A stretch of DNA of 64,000 bases from Saccharina japonica (lineage: Eukaryota > Sar > Phaeophyceae > Laminariales > Laminariaceae), in assembly GCA_008828725.1 (NCBI GenBank), contig MEHQ01003705.1:124001-188000 (forward strand). Reading direction: 5' to 3'. Below, piece by piece: positions 12,401 through 24,347 of the stretch. The first letter of the stretch is position 1. Each line of letters begins with the position of its first letter. A model generated the notes under the pieces. It was not told the DNA's origin. It saw nothing but the letters and a program-made list of their open reading frames with translations, and did no database searches. Made by a program: the position numbers and the translations under genes.

Positions 12401-13194
12401 GAAGACACCAGGTTGTTGGAGGAGCGCAGTCTTGATACGACAAGACTGGCGAGCGATCAATGAAAAAGAGTGGCAAAATAGGGCACCCCCTCGCCGCGCA
12501 TTCAATACGAGTAGGGTCTTGGGATGTCGTCAGCCATTGCTTGTGCACGGGACAAAATATCTTCGTAAGGAGCTGACGACAACGGCAAGTCAGTAGTCTT
12601 GGAATACTCGTAGCCACATGCGTACAATAAGATACAGATGTGTATGACCTCGACGAAGGGTGTAACCGACCCATGAGACGGTTGGGTCGAGAGCCTGGCA
12701 CCCACACACAAGTAGAAACCTATTGGTAGCACATTTTTGATGATGCTCTCGACCCGTCGAGTGCAGTACCATAAACTTAACTGGGCACAAATCATATTCT
12801 TGAGAAGATAGATAGGAACAGGTTCGTTCACAGATAAATAGATGTTGATATTCACAGTAAAAAAAGGGGGCCGATCTTTAGCGGGGTCTAAGATTCTACG
12901 TTCGCATCCACATATCGTACACACATACTACATATGATGCATCCACTGACTACTACTGGAGACTCAAGAAGAAAGTAAATATGGTCGCCCTGAGCGTGTG
13001 ACGGGCCGAGCAGCAAGTGAAGCCGAGCTGCCTTCAACGCTGTAACGAAAAAAACGTGCAGCATGCGAATAAACACCACCACACACAACAAACTACACTC
13101 ACTTAGTATCCGCCTGGCTCCGCACTCAAAACCTCTGTGGAACCGGACAGCATAATATGTACAAACAAGTTGAACGCAAAAACTACACGCGCTT
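9447..13194. other. Intergenic region between convergent genes
   Basis: This lies between the end of the plus-strand OTU gene and the probable 3' end of the minus-strand LRR/EF-hand chain. It holds a diverged duplicated block (11765-12712) and inverted CCAATCA/TGATTGG motifs near 10030-10170. One open frame at 10260-10454 (+, 64 codons) ends with a plausible peptide (GVVIAGSMGGYVYEENILA), but I found no support for it as a gene. Confidence 0.5.
11765..12712. repeat. Two diverged copies of a ~350-bp unit in tandem
   Basis: The copies are about 11765-12140 and 12365-12712. Shared landmarks in the same order are GTAGCGTCG.GAAGAC, GCAGTCTTGATAC, CTTGGGATGTCGTCA, GTACAATAAGATACAGAT, TATGACCTCGACGAA and GTCGAGAGCCTGGCACCCAC. 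The intervening bases are diverged with small indels, and a spacer of about 225 bp separates the copies. No coding frame is conserved between them that I can see. Confidence 0.75.
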
Positions 13195-13571
13195 TCAGAA
13201 CGAAGCTTCTGCCTGGTGCCTCAAAGCAGAGGCCGCCGTCCCGCGTTGCTCCTGATAGTGCTGGTGGTGCGGTCGTTCTTCCTGCCCAGTGCAATAATCA
13301 TCGATGTCGCGCGTGCGAGTAGCACCGAGTCCCCCGGGCTCCCTCTCCCCCCAGCCCGAACCCGACCGCAAACTAGCTCGATAGCCCCCATCCGTCGCAT
13401 GACGAGCTGACAATGTTAACGCTAACGCTGGTGGCGAAGCAGCAGTATCGGGGACTCGCCAGTCTTCCAAGCGACGTGGCGTGGAGTTGATCCCCTCTCC
13501 CTCTCCGACAGAACGCGCGCGTCTCCCCTCCCCATAGTAGGGGTATGACACAGAGCCGTTTCCGGCGGAAT
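13195..13571 (-). CDS. Candidate terminal exon of the minus-strand LRR/EF-hand chain
   Basis: A strong acceptor (C-rich tract then GGCTCACAG, read on the minus strand) precedes 13571. Entered in phase 1, the exon runs 125 codons to TGA at 13195. It reads SAGNGSVSYPYYGEGRR, then ARHATDGGYRAS and a Gln/His-rich tail. The other two phases also stay open for more than 50 codons (ending TAG), so the frame is not proven. Phase 1 fits the donor of the candidate exon at 15240. No family is recognised. Confidence 0.4.
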
Positions 13572-14551
13572 CTGTGAGCCGCCAATGAGAGCGGTGGGGA
13601 AGGGGGGGGGCACGAGAGAGAGATGGGGTGTACTTATGTCGTGCATGGCCGTAGTCGTATGACCATAGACCCTCGCACCCGTACAATGACGGGGCGGAGA
13701 ACGTGGGTTTTTCACCGACCAGACAGACATTGCTGGCACCAAGAGCGAAGCGCCGTAACGCGTTCGGCGAGTCGCATGAAGGGTGAGCCGCATCCTACTC
13801 TTATGCTCGTCGCCCGAAAGGGCGGGGGTATCAAGCCTAGAGAAAGACGCTTAATCATGTGATGCGTCACCTACTACTAGGGCTGTCAGTCCGCTGACTA
13901 TAGACTACAAGTCGCCGACTAGGTTGGCTAGGTATTACAATTATGACGGGGGGGCGTACGTAGCAAACAGTACCTGGTACCAAACAAGGTTACAAAACAT
14001 GGGGGGGTATTTAGGGGGGCATGCGGTTTTGGGGGGTTCATGGTAGGGTTCTGAATGCTACAGTGTTTGCCCCCCCCCCATATTAGTTGCGTGGGGTACT
14101 TCGGGGGAGTTGTGCGTAGTTGTCATCTGACTGGTGCGTTTGCGTTTCGGCGTTAATTTTTTTATGATATTGTTTTTTCACTGATAAATACTACAGGTAG
14201 TCGGATATTAGGCTTACCGTAATTCGCCACCCAACGAATAAGTATCACCGGTAAATACAGTATTACCGGTAATGCAGTAATGAGTAATACTCGTACGTAC
14301 ATCATTAAATAATGCAGTGATACAGTAGCCGTGCAGCCCAACCAACCCACAACCGAATTGATTTTACAGTACACGAGAGCGCGCACCCTGTTGTGTTGGC
14401 GTTTGTGCCCGGATTCTGTCCTGACCCCAGGCTGGTGTGCTCCTTACGGCAGACCTGCTAGGAGTACGTTTTGCAGAGAAACGGTTGTACCGGGATGTTA
14501 TCATGTGCACGTTTTTGTCAACGAAACTAAGTGGGTGGAGTAGACCGATGC

Positions 14552-14700
14552 TAGGCCGGAAGCAAGTGCAGAAGGGAGTTACTGTAGACTAGAGCATACC
14601 TGGTAGGTTTCCTTTTTTGGTTTCTCTTGGTTTCATGCTTCGTTCGGGGGATGCTTATGAGTGATCAATGTTGAAGCTCTTTCATGCTGCACGTTGTTGA
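14552..14700 (+). repeat. Dispersed ~140-bp repeat, copy 1
   Basis: It is shared with 18240-18420 and 39750-39915. Common landmarks are GAAGCAAGTGCAGAAGGGAGTT, a T-rich TTTCCTTTTTTGGTTT stretch, GGATGCTTATGAGTGA and ACGTTGAAGCTC. No terminal inverted repeats were seen. It could be a SINE or the end of a larger element. Confidence 0.6.
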
Positions 14701-14771
14701 GGATAGCAAACACAATACTTACGACGTTGTTCAAATAGACGATAATGGCAGTTTCTCATTTGAGGAGTATA

Positions 14772-15003
14772 GTAACAGTCAGTAATACTCAGTAATACTC
14801 AGTAATACATAGTAATACTCAGTAATACTCAGTAATACTCAGTAATACTCAGTAATAGTCAGTAATAGTCAGTAATACTCAGTAATACTCAGTAATAGCC
14901 AGTAATAGTCAGTAGTAGTCAGTGATAGTCAGTATTCGTCAGTATTCGTCAGTAATAGTCAATAATAGTCAGAAATAGTCAATAACAGCCAGTATTAGTC
15001 AGT
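14772..15003 (+). repeat. (AGTAATACTC)n 10-bp tandem array
   Basis: About 23 units of AGTAATACTC, AGTAATAGTC and AGTATTCGTC type repeat with a 10-bp period. Divergence increases toward the right end. Confidence 0.95.
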
Positions 15004-15084
15004 TACATTTGTTTTGGACAAGAAGTGAAACGATCTTAACCCATGTTACTTACATAATCTATTTAAACTATGAAACACTATACC

Positions 15085-15182
15085 TGGAACTTGTCTAACC
15101 CATCTAACCTAGATCTAACTTGTCTAACTTGTCTAACTTGTCTAACTTGTCTAACCTATCTGACGTGTCCAACGTATCTAGC
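15085..15182 (+). repeat. TGTCTAACT tandem array
   Basis: The array repeats CTAACTTGT and CTAACCTATCT, with a period of about 10 bp, and decays at both ends. Confidence 0.9.
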
Positions 15183-15239
15183 CTACGAGTATGTAACCAA
15201 TGTAACCTATCTAGGCTCACCTGTTCAGTGTAACCCCAC

Positions 15240-15306
15240 CAGAGACGGGGCTGCTGCCCTGCCGATATCTTCTTAGAAGCTTGTCGTCTTTGTTCGGCCC
15301 CTGCCT
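15240..15306 (-). CDS. Candidate short exon after the EF-hand exon
   Basis: Read on the minus strand, an acceptor (TCGCCAAG at 15307) opens a phase-0 frame RQGPNKDDKLLRRYRQGSSP. It ends at the donor G|GTGGGG (15240/15239) in phase 1. An alternative acceptor (CAACCACCAG) starts the exon at 15323 in phase 1. The phase-0 version would join the EF-hand exon (which ends in phase 0) to the 13571 exon (which starts in phase 1). The peptide alone is not diagnostic. Confidence 0.3.
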
Positions 15307-15559
15307 CTTGGCGAGGAACGTTGCTGGTGGTTGTTGAGAAGGGGAGCGTGGTCGCGAAATAAACGGGTAGAATATTACAGAAGGCTAAAATCATGCGATT
15401 CGCACACCTTTCACCGAAAACGCGCGACACTGTTGTGCGTGTTCTTGCAATAAATAACGACGCTTCTCTCGTACCACAGCACCCAGTGCACGTTTGAGAG
15501 AAAAAAAAACGGGACCTGCTTACGACAACCCCTTTGAGACGTGAAGGCATGCCTTAAAT

Positions 15560-16330
15560 GAAGAAAAAAGTGCCGGACAAAAAAGTGACGATCGTCTGGT
15601 ACATGTGAAGTGATGACCGAGTAGTGACGATGATAAAAGGGAATGGAAGACGGAGGTTCGTTGCTTGAGCTTTAAGCAAGCTTCTTCTTCGATATGGAAA
15701 GACCTCTTGTTATTATTAAGCTCTGTAGACTGTAGACTAGGTGAGAGGCAAAAGCCTGGATGGCCAAGGGGAGAATGAGAAGACGAGGGGGCTGAAAGAG
15801 AAGAAGTGGGAGAGGAGGTGAGAGGTGCGAGAGCCTCTTCCAGGCTCTCGGGCTCTCTTCTCCAATGGCCCGGTAGTCGGGCTGTTATAAATCTCCGCTA
15901 ATATAAGAAGTCCGTTACTCGGTTAGGTCTACTTCTTAAATCTACGGTCTATCCGCTTATTATGGGAATGTCCTCATATAAGAACATTCCTATCTGCTTT
16001 ATGAGAACTTCTCTAATTCCTATCGGGAGTTCCGACATTATGGAATCTTCTGATGGTTCAGAACGTTCCTCTAGGCCTGTCTGGTCTACCAAAGAGAACA
16101 CGCGAACAATATTTGCGGTGTCCCATCTATAGCTGTAGAGCACCACATTACATACATGGTACAGTTTAGTGCCAGCCATCGGCCCCACGAGGTAGCCGGG
16201 GCTGGTGAGGCAGGGAGGGCTGGTGAGGTAGGGGGTGTGCTCGAAGTGCACCGGAAGGAGAAAGGAGACGTACATTACCACACGCGCGCAGCATGTTGAT
16301 ACTTGAAGTATTACTACTGCGCGCTCTTTC
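15560..16330. other. AT-richer unassigned segment, possible transposon fragment
   Basis: A minus-strand open frame (16281-15949) contains ERSEPSEDSIMSELPIG and IREVLIKQIGMFLYEDI. Its base composition and codon use are AT-rich compared with the exons on either side. A stretch with repeated GAGAGCC/GGCTCTC motifs and a TATAAAT lies at 15820-15900. This could be a degraded retroelement. No family is recognised. Confidence 0.25.
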
Positions 16331-16822
16331 TATTATTAGAAGGTCGACACAACCGCAACTGTCGCATATTAACTCGCCATACTACATTTAAGTCACAAAA
16401 ATGTTATTACTGTAGGAAAAAATAGGTACTAAGGTTAACCTTAATACCACAGCACTCGTTAAGTGCTGACGGTCGAGCCCTCGAGTGCTTGAGATAACTT
16501 TTTGATACACCGGTCAGTGTCGCCCAGAGCACGTGCTTTCAAGCTTAAAAAAAGGGTTTATGTTGAGAGAGTATGAACGTACTGTACATGCAGGCCCTAT
16601 TTTGTTTGCAGGCTCATAACCTGTTATATTTTTCGTTTGTGTAAGATCGATCGATCGAAGTCCGTCGGCCAAAGACAACCAAAACCCGGACATATTGGCT
16701 TGCTCTGGATATGTGTGTGTAATGAAAAAAGGTCAAGTATTTATGGGGATTTGCTTAAAATATTACGCGTATTCTGTACGCGTACCACTGTGTTGCTCAC
16801 CTAGGACCGAAGCCCCTCTTAC

Positions 16823-16906
16823 AAGGTCCTCCGCCCCAAGGGCACCATCATGGTCAGAGTCCAGCTGCTGGTAGAGAGATCTCGCCTCTCTCTCGCCCAA
16901 CTCAAC
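16823..16906 (-). CDS. EF-hand calcium-binding exon
   Basis: This 28-codon exon is phase 0 at both ends. It has a flanking helix (VELGEREARSLYQQL) and the loop DSDHDGALGAED, with Asp at 1, 3 and 5, Gly at 6, Leu at 8 and an acidic residue at 12, as in a calcium-binding EF-hand. Both splice sites are good. EF-hands normally come in pairs, and the partner was not located with certainty. Confidence 0.7.
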
Positions 16907-19900
16907 CTGGATTTATCAGCGCAGGTAGAGTGCACATGGCAGAGCGGGGTGCGTTAATTTACGCTCTTTTCATGCCTCAAACATTGCGGCATAATATACG
17001 AGACGGTGCATCCCCTCTACTCGTCATCACGTTTCGAAGGATGGCCACGTGCGTATATGTGGTACCCGGCATTAACCAAAGGATCACGCATATTGTTTCC
17101 GCGCAGGGGGGAGGGGGGAAGACGCTTGTTGTGACCACGTGACCACGGCTTGTCCAGAAAGCGGTGGAGAAATAAAAAAGTAGCGACGACTAAAGCCGTA
17201 ACGACGGCAGACACCGTTTTGATATGCAGCAGTGGGGTGGGAAGTTGTGTGGATTGTGGGGCCTCCCACCGCATACAGCACGTATATACGGCTACGTACT
17301 CCCTCGCACAGAGAAAAACAATATCACGTCCCCACGGTAAGAAGCGCCAAACTCAGCCGACACCAATGTTAATAATGATTCGAAGGTATTCAAATAGACT
17401 GTACCCCAAGAAATGCGGGCGCAGTTAAAACAAAATCGTCAACAACAAGCCTATTTTTCCCTACCTCGTGAACCCGCCTCAACGTCTGAGCCAAATCCCT
17501 CGAAGTTTTGAGAACCCGAGATGCCCTTGTCCGCCGCCGTGGCGACGGCATTCCAACGCCCCCGCCGCGCCCCTTGGATTCTGACGCCGGAGAAGACCTT
17601 GGCGAACTTCCAGCCCCCACGCTGTTACCACCACCTCCAGCAGAGGAGGACAATTTCCGACCTTTACTAGTGCTACTGCTACCGTGTGGTGAAACGGAAC
17701 GCTTTGGCGACGACGCCCAACGTTCGTTCCCGCGACGACGATTGCGATTGGTCGAGCCCGCGTGCGGTTGCGCCGCCTTTTCAAAGGGACCCGAGGTTCC
17801 CATGTGCGGCGGCTTTAACGTCCAGTCTTCCGGCAGCACCAAGGTGGTCCTGTTTTCGAGTTGCGCCCTGAGTGGCGTTGGCAACCGCGATCGCGACACT
17901 TCCTTCGCCGCCGCCGCCGCCGCCGCCGCTGTTCGTCGTGGTGACTGCGGGGAGGGCGTTCTGGTGCCCTTGGCCCGCGGCACCGGCGAGCGAATGAGCT
18001 TCGAATGAGGCGTTATCCTAGGGGGTGGGATGATCCCGCGGGTAGCTTCGCCTCGGCCCTGCTGGGTTGGCGTGCTCACCGTGGTCTCGACCAAACCATC
18101 CTCCTCTTTGTCCACACGAGCGTCACTCAAAAATAGTCTTGGTGTGGTCGTCGTAGTTGTCATTGGTTGGGGCGATTCTCGGCCGTCACTTGATAGAGGA
18201 CCAGGTCGGCGGCGATCTTCATGAGCGGCGACGGCGATGAAAAATACGGACGGGATGAAGCAAGGACAGAAAGGGCGGGAGTAGGTCGATTTTAAGCCAG
18301 AAGCAGGCGCAAAAGGGAGTTTGCCTTCATGCACAGATTTCCTTGTTTTCTGTTTCCCTTGTTTCTTTCTTCTATCTGCGAATGATTCTGAGCGATCGAC
18401 GTTGAAGCTCTCATCAAACGCGATAGTAGCACGACGTGATTAAGGTGTTGTCATCTTTTTTCGAGGGGACCAGTTGGTTTCATGACCCTCCTCCACTGCT
18501 TCTGGTAGGACCGACAGGAGGCGGTAACACATCTCGGGAAGCGGGGACGGCGGGGAAATGAGAACAGCCCTGTAACTGAAGATACCATATAAATAACTAA
18601 ACGGCAATATCGCCCGGAGACAAAAGTAAGGACACCACCTTATTTATGCTCGGCGGTATTCGCGAACCGTTGTTGGGTGACTCCTCTACTGCCGACATCA
18701 CTGACTCAGATTCAAGGCACCCGTCCTCCTCCTCCTCCTCTTTCTCCTCCTCCTCCTCCTCCTCCTCCTCGTCCTCCCCCTTTTCCTCCTTTTCCTCCTT
18801 TTTCTGCTTCTCTTCCTCCTCCTCCTCTTGCCCCCCCTCATGACGTCAGCTCCAATTTTGTCGGTACTAGTGGGTAAAAAAACGCTACCAGACAGTAAGT
18901 CCAAACTCTGCGTCCATCCCTCCATCTCTGCACACTACACGGGGTCGTCTAGAGCATTAAACTTCACTCTTTTGTTGATTTTTCTATAGTACATACGCAC
19001 AAAACATTCAGTACATTCACTACATACAGTAGTACTACAATACCTTTTCGACGCCAACCCCAAGTATACTTTTATGACACACTAATTACTAGACGAATCG
19101 CCTTTTCTTCGGCCTTGAGTCACTAAAAATAAGTTCGAGTTCTGAGCAAGCAAGCGTTAACTCTACACCAAAGCGTCCCCAGGAAAATGATGATGATCGA
19201 TCGGCTGAAGGAGTATCCTCGTTTGAAGGGACAACCATACGAGTACATACGAAAACTTTGAACGACCACGAGTTTTCCCTTACGAGTATCCCTATTCCTC
19301 ACGTGATGAACCGCTACCCTTACGAATATCCCTTACCTTATGAGCCGCTACCCTTATGCCGTACCTGGTGAACCGCTATCTACACCCCTATGCAGCAGTG
19401 CTTCGGGTGTTGTATCATCGGTAGCCGCTATCGCCTGCCCGTTTCCAGCGGTTCTCTTTGCCGCTACCCCCTGCCACCGCCCATTAGCTCCCTTTACCGC
19501 CGTGGGCCGGTCCACGAGATCGAAAGACGGGTGGCGCTGCTGTCCTAACGCTGTCTCTGTGAAGGAGGCGTTATCCTCTTCCGGTGAAGGAGGGGCGTCG
19601 CTCGCACCGCTCTGCTGCCGGTGAAGCAATCTACAGTTAGCGGTAGTGGACAGAGATACAGGTCGAGCAGGGCAATGCGGAGGGTTTCGTTAGTGAGTGA
19701 CAGCCGGGTATAGCGACCGCGTCACCGACATCACCGACAAGGGAGAGATGGTATCACGCGAATGTTATTTCATTTATCTTCATAGGATGCGGTTCTCACC
19801 GTGAAGGCCTTGCCAGCCGCTCCATGCTTGCGGCCTGCCCGCCTCGAGACCGAGAAAGTCGAGACGTCTCAGATGATCTTGCCATATTTCGGACACGCAG

Positions 19901-21623
19901 CTCCTGCTCTTGGTGGCATCGAAATTTTGTGTTCCAGTCGGCTCTCGGTTGCGACCTTTTTGAGGCCAGACGTGTGCCGGGACGCACGTGAGCACGGCAA
20001 GTTCGTCCCATAGACAGTGGATTTGATGGCAAAATATTGGAACGAATGTGATCGCAAGCGCTCATTGGCGCATGATGCAGGAAAATGCGGACACCCCTGT
20101 GTGTTGTTTCCGTAGACTGACGATATCGTTTTCATATTCCTTCGTAGAACAGTTCAGGTCATGCGCGGTTAACGGGAGAGCGGCACAAACCCCGGAATCT
20201 GACCGAGTCAACCCAACCCAATCCCACGATAGTATATACTTGTGAGTATTCGTTTTGAAATGAGACCCTCACCGCTTTCCGTCGGTCGCTCGCTGGTTGG
20301 TGGAGACTTGAAGCGTAGCTCATACACAAACACACCAAAGGGTGATCGGGAAAACATCAAAACCAGCTAGCTGTTGTTCATAACATGGTATGTGTAGCCC
20401 CCCAAGCCATATGTAGAAAATGTAACTATTAATTATCTACCGTACCCTACTCTCCTCGGAAAGAGGAATAACCGATGCGGACACTGGGAGTGCTAGGTGT
20501 CGATGGGTATTCTTTTGGGGATTATTAGGATCAATGAGCGGCTTAACCTCTGTTGGGCTTCAGGGAAACAGAGTCTCACAACTCAGGGTCGTTTTTTATT
20601 TCCAACAACACGTATTTAGCACGTTTTATGCCAAATTGGCAAGTTTATGGAAATTTGGACATGCCAAAATAACATTTTTTTTTTGCCAAACTTCATGTTG
20701 GATATTTCCGTACGTAGTTCTTCGTTGGCAAGTTTATGGAAAAATGTATTTACCATTTGCTAGTCGGACTTGCTATTTCGAGACTTGAAAAAAAAACTTG
20801 CCAAAAACTTGCCAAATCGACAAGACTTTCACGTGTCGTTAAAAACGGCCCTAAATGGCTAAATGGCATGACGATTAGAGTATCGTCCACAAGAAGCAGC
20901 CTAATACAGCTGGTCTGCTGGTAGAGCACGTAAGGGATGTGTCTGAAGCGCAGTGTTGGGAGATAAATACTGGCATACGGCACGTGAGCACGCAGCGTGT
21001 TGATACTCATCACTCTTGTAGACGATGCCCGCTGTTTCCTAGACGGTTTGATAAAACCACACGTCTGGTAGCTTTTTCCTATTTACTGTTGTAGACGACT
21101 GATAAGATAACACTTATCACTCGTGCTTTCCCTAAACCGTTGATAAGATGACACTATGACACTATGACACTCCTCGTGCCTTTGTTCGATCGATAAAATA
21201 CGCATGCCTCCCAAAAGAGTTACCACAGTACTAGCAATGTCTGCCTGGTCGGTGAAAATCCGACTAGTAGCAGTAGTAGTAGCCAACTCAAGAGCTCTGC
21301 CAGCCATAGGGTGTGAACACACGCGCATACTCACCGAACGGTGTCCCCCTGTATCTGCCGGCAACGGTCCGGCGAGGGAGAGCGACGGCGGTTGTTGCCC
21401 CGCGACGACGATCCCGCTGGCGGCGTGCTGCTGACCCCTGCCAACCGCTTACACCGGTCGAAAACAAACTCCGCGGAGTTGCTCCTTGGCAAGGAGGCTG
21501 GGTCGACGCCGAATCTTGGAGTTCTCGCCACCCCTGCCGATCGAGAATACACACCCAACGAGCTCTCCAACGAGCTGTCGAATGGGGAGGTTCGGTCGCG
21601 CGGTGCCCCGCCCCAGATCAGCC
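16823..21623 (-). CDS. Ser/Arg-rich and EF-hand exons (continuation of LRR gene or separate gene)
   Basis: The phase-consistent minus exons are 21623-21335, 19630-19365, 18216-17465 and 16906-16823. Junctions include donor CG|GTGAGT at 21335, acceptor CTGTAG|A at 19630, donor CCAG|GTACGG at 19365, acceptor GAAG|AT at 18216, donor GAG|GTAGGG at 17465, acceptor ATCCAG|GTT at 16906 and donor CTT|GTAAGAG at 16823. The first three exons are rich in Ser, Arg, Pro and Thr with an Ala run and look disordered. The last encodes SLYQQLDSDHDGALGAEDL, a canonical EF-hand helix and calcium loop (D-S-D-H-D-G-A-L-G-A-E-D). The EF-hand exon is the firm part. Membership of the other exons is inferred from phase and splice sites, and joining them to the upstream LRR exons is plausible but unproven. 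Confidence 0.55.
18240..18420 (+). repeat. Dispersed ~140-bp repeat, copy 2
   Basis: It matches 14552-14700 and 39750-39915. Shared landmarks are TAAGCCAGAAGCAGG, AAAGGGAGTTTG, TTTCCTTGTTTTCTGTTTCC, GAGCGATCGACGTTGAAGCTC. It lies directly upstream of the candidate exon ending at 18216. An apparent N-terminal extension of that exon's reading frame is only this repeat. Confidence 0.6.
18719..18836 (+). repeat. (TCC)n-rich tract
   Basis: An interrupted TCC/TTC microsatellite of about 115 bp lies in an intron of the minus-strand chain. On the minus strand it is a purine tract that reads as Arg/Glu runs and is not a gene. Confidence 0.95.
20585..20852 (+). mobile_element. GGGTCGTT-terminal MITE, copy with TTGCCAA-rich interior
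   Basis: The left end is AGGGTCGTTTTTTATTTCC and the right end is GTGTCGTTAAAAACGGCCCT. They form terminal inverted repeats shared with 43331-43599 and 58513-58811. The interior contains repeated TTGGCAAGTTTATGGAAA and its inverse TTTGCCAAACTT. It is about 268 bp and has no coding capacity. Confidence 0.55.
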
Positions 21624-23379
21624 CTGCGCACAGGGTGCACAGGGTTTCGGACCAGACAATGTTTTCACAATATCGATGTTGATTGTTGTGTTTCGATTTT
21701 TGATCGATAGTTGACAAATGTATGTAGGGTACGTACTGTAGCCGACAAAGGTACGCATGGCAAGGGTATACTTCGAAGTAGATGGAAGCTGATGGTGGAA
21801 GATCAGGACATGGGAAGGGGAATTCTTCCACAGCTGTGTGTGGTAGAATATTTGCGGTTGGATTTACGCAGCGTGTTGGGAGAGGCGGGGGCCTGGTCGG
21901 CGCGGATGAATCTCGCAGTTTTTTGCGAACGACGTTGTTCGTGAGTAGAAACATATTTTCGGCAAATAAAATGGCATTCAACGTTCCCCTTGTAATATCC
22001 TACAGCGTCAACCGAACCGAGCAAAAGCCAACCGGTGCAACCTGTGTTCTTACCAGCAATGCACTATTAATAGACACACCGACCGGCATTGCTGCAATAC
22101 TGTGATACAATGATACGGTAGATCTCTAAAACCACAACCTGAGGAAATAGTAATACACTGCACATCAGTCGCGACCTCCAGACGCTTTCCTGTTACGTCT
22201 TTCGCAGTTCGGATCACATGGTCGGCTTTGAACGTCCCAAACAGCACAGCACATACGTACACGTTTGAGCAGGTATATAGCTCTATTAGACGAAGCGAGA
22301 ACTTTTTAACTGAAGCGCGACCCACCTAAGCCCGCTAGCCCCCTCACGAAGCCATGTTGATCGCTCGAGTCCCCCTGCAAGGTTCAAAACCAAAATCCGG
22401 TGTGTGGCGTGTTGGAGGTACACCATAGGCACCGAACTATAGTTATTAATGGCAGCCAATGCTGACTAGAGGGATTGCATCCCTTTGCTTGGAGCCCTTG
22501 AGTAATTCTGGGGTATAGGTTTAACGGTCAAACGGACCTTAAATTACGTTTTTTTGTTCGAAAGCACCACAAGCACGTAGCTATATAGCAGTCAGAGTGT
22601 ATCTTTCACATGGCGATATGCGTTAGGGACAACACGACAAGCATACGACAACTAGAGTCTGACCTGCTTGCCATACTCCCTTGCACCCGCTACGCTATGT
22701 TAAGATAATGGTTTGCTTAGGGCCCGTATTTCCCAACCCAACTGTATGGTTTATCGACCTTCCAGGGCAATATCATAACAGGCACTTTGGTGTTGTCCTT
22801 CTCTGCCGTTTTGTTCCTGTAACGTTTTGCTTGCGTCGGCTTTACGTAGCTATATAAACACGAAACGTTTGCAGCCCAATACAGGCGGGCAAGCTTCGCC
22901 GGTACTACACCGCGCGCGCGAACCTCTATGTAACATATTATGTCATGGGGGGTCAACTTCGCAGTAGTATGGCGACAGCAACTACATGCAGTAGTGTATT
23001 ATACCAGACAAACATTTTTGGCCGTTGTCTGACGGGGTTGCGAAAGACGCACTGTTACCAAGGTACTTTTGTGGTACTGGTGGTACTGTGCGCCAACTCC
23101 GCAGCCCGCGGAATCCAGCGCCGGCTTTCCGAACTTAGCGTCACATTGTAGGTAGCCATACGTGGTAACTACACGGGGTATCGTCGATAGACTCTGAAAT
23201 AATGCGTTCATACTGTACGGCGTAGCACACGATTGTAGCACTTGGGTTACTCAACCGCAGCTGAAGGAGGGGCGCGATTGCACCACCAAAAGGGGCGGGA
23301 ACCCTACGAGGTACAGGGCACGATCGACTCTCAACGGCACGCACGGAAACAACAAACCAGGTTTGTTCGGGCTCCCACG

Positions 23380-23523
23380 CGGCGCCTCGCTGTTTCCGCC
23401 TGACGCTTCCTCCTCGACGCCGACGTCGCACATGCCGCACCACCGTCGCTGAAGTACCCGTCGGGAGGCCTACTCCTGACCCTCGATGGCCATGTACACG
23501 CGCCATCATCTCGGGATGCATCC
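23380..23523 (-). CDS. Candidate exon following the LRRcap exon
   Basis: The minus-strand acceptor AACAACAACAG|G at 23523 is phase 2, which matches the donor of the LRRcap exon. The frame reads DASRDDGACTWPSRV, then RPPDGYFSDGGAAC and an Arg-rich stretch. The 3' border is uncertain because several weak donors are possible, so the 23380 end is approximate. No family is recognised. Confidence 0.3.
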
Positions 23524-23771
23524 CTGTTGTTGTTGTTTGGTTTAAACGCGCGCTTTCGTGTTTGTCAGAGGTTTGAGTGAGTTGCTGTAAGGCTACTGTA
23601 TACGCCCGCAGCACAGGCATGGGCACAAGCAATCAATAGGCTAGATTGCTGCTTGTTGTGCACACCCTAATCTATACCGTGTTCGTATCTGTATTCGCCA
23701 GGAAACCTACTTGACGTTTTTTCACCTGTTGGGGCTACTTTTAGTCAGCGCTGACATATGGCAATTCGATG

Positions 23772-23940
23772 GTAGTCGACGAGGGAAGAAAAGACTGAAG
23801 TCTTCTCGCGATAAAGATGCAAGGCAAGAACCGTAGTGAGGGAGGAGGGAGAGGAGCCTACTTTGTGACCCCGGATCTGAGTTACGACTACGAGGGAGGA
23901 GAGAGAAAGAAAGGGCGAAGATAATAAATGGGATGGGAAT
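23772..23940 (+). mobile_element. SINE-like dispersed repeat, copy 2
   Basis: It matches 6890-7078 and 24793-24966 across its length, including TTCTCGCGATAAAGATGCAA and GTGACCCCGGATCTGAGTTA. It ends at AATAAATGGGATGGGA. It lies in an intron of the LRR gene. Confidence 0.5.
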
Positions 23941-24347
23941 ATATATATGAAGTATATATATTTTGGCAAGGTCGATACATTTGATGACTCAACAGGTACT
24001 ACAGTCCAGGTTGTATACTGGTACTGTACATGTACTAAATAGTACCGGGTAAGTGATTTTCTGACATCGGGCAGATCAGATCCTTTTTTCGCGACGTAAA
24101 GCTTTCAGGGCAGACAGACTCTTAAATTACAGTATATGATCTGCGCGATCTAGATCATGTTTGCCGATGTCAATGTTGCCAGGTGGCATACGTATGGCAT
24201 GACTCTCGCACAACATCCTACACGGCAAACCTGAGATCTATTGTGGATGATGATCTATTGACATACAACACAGTTAGTTGTAGTATCGTGATTTGTCCGA
24301 CGTGCTTACTTGTTCCTTCTACAATACAAGTAGCGTGTTGTGCTCAC

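Noticed and set aside
16805-16924. Plus-strand open exon reading SYKVLRPKGTIMVRVQLL
   Set aside because: The same bases on the minus strand give a perfect EF-hand loop with better splice sites in phase with a neighbouring exon, so the plus-strand frame is a shadow.
21341-21682. Plus-strand 113-codon open frame
   Set aside because: Both strands are open here. The minus strand has a strong GTGAGT donor in phase with the next candidate exon, whereas no plus-strand splice partner was found.
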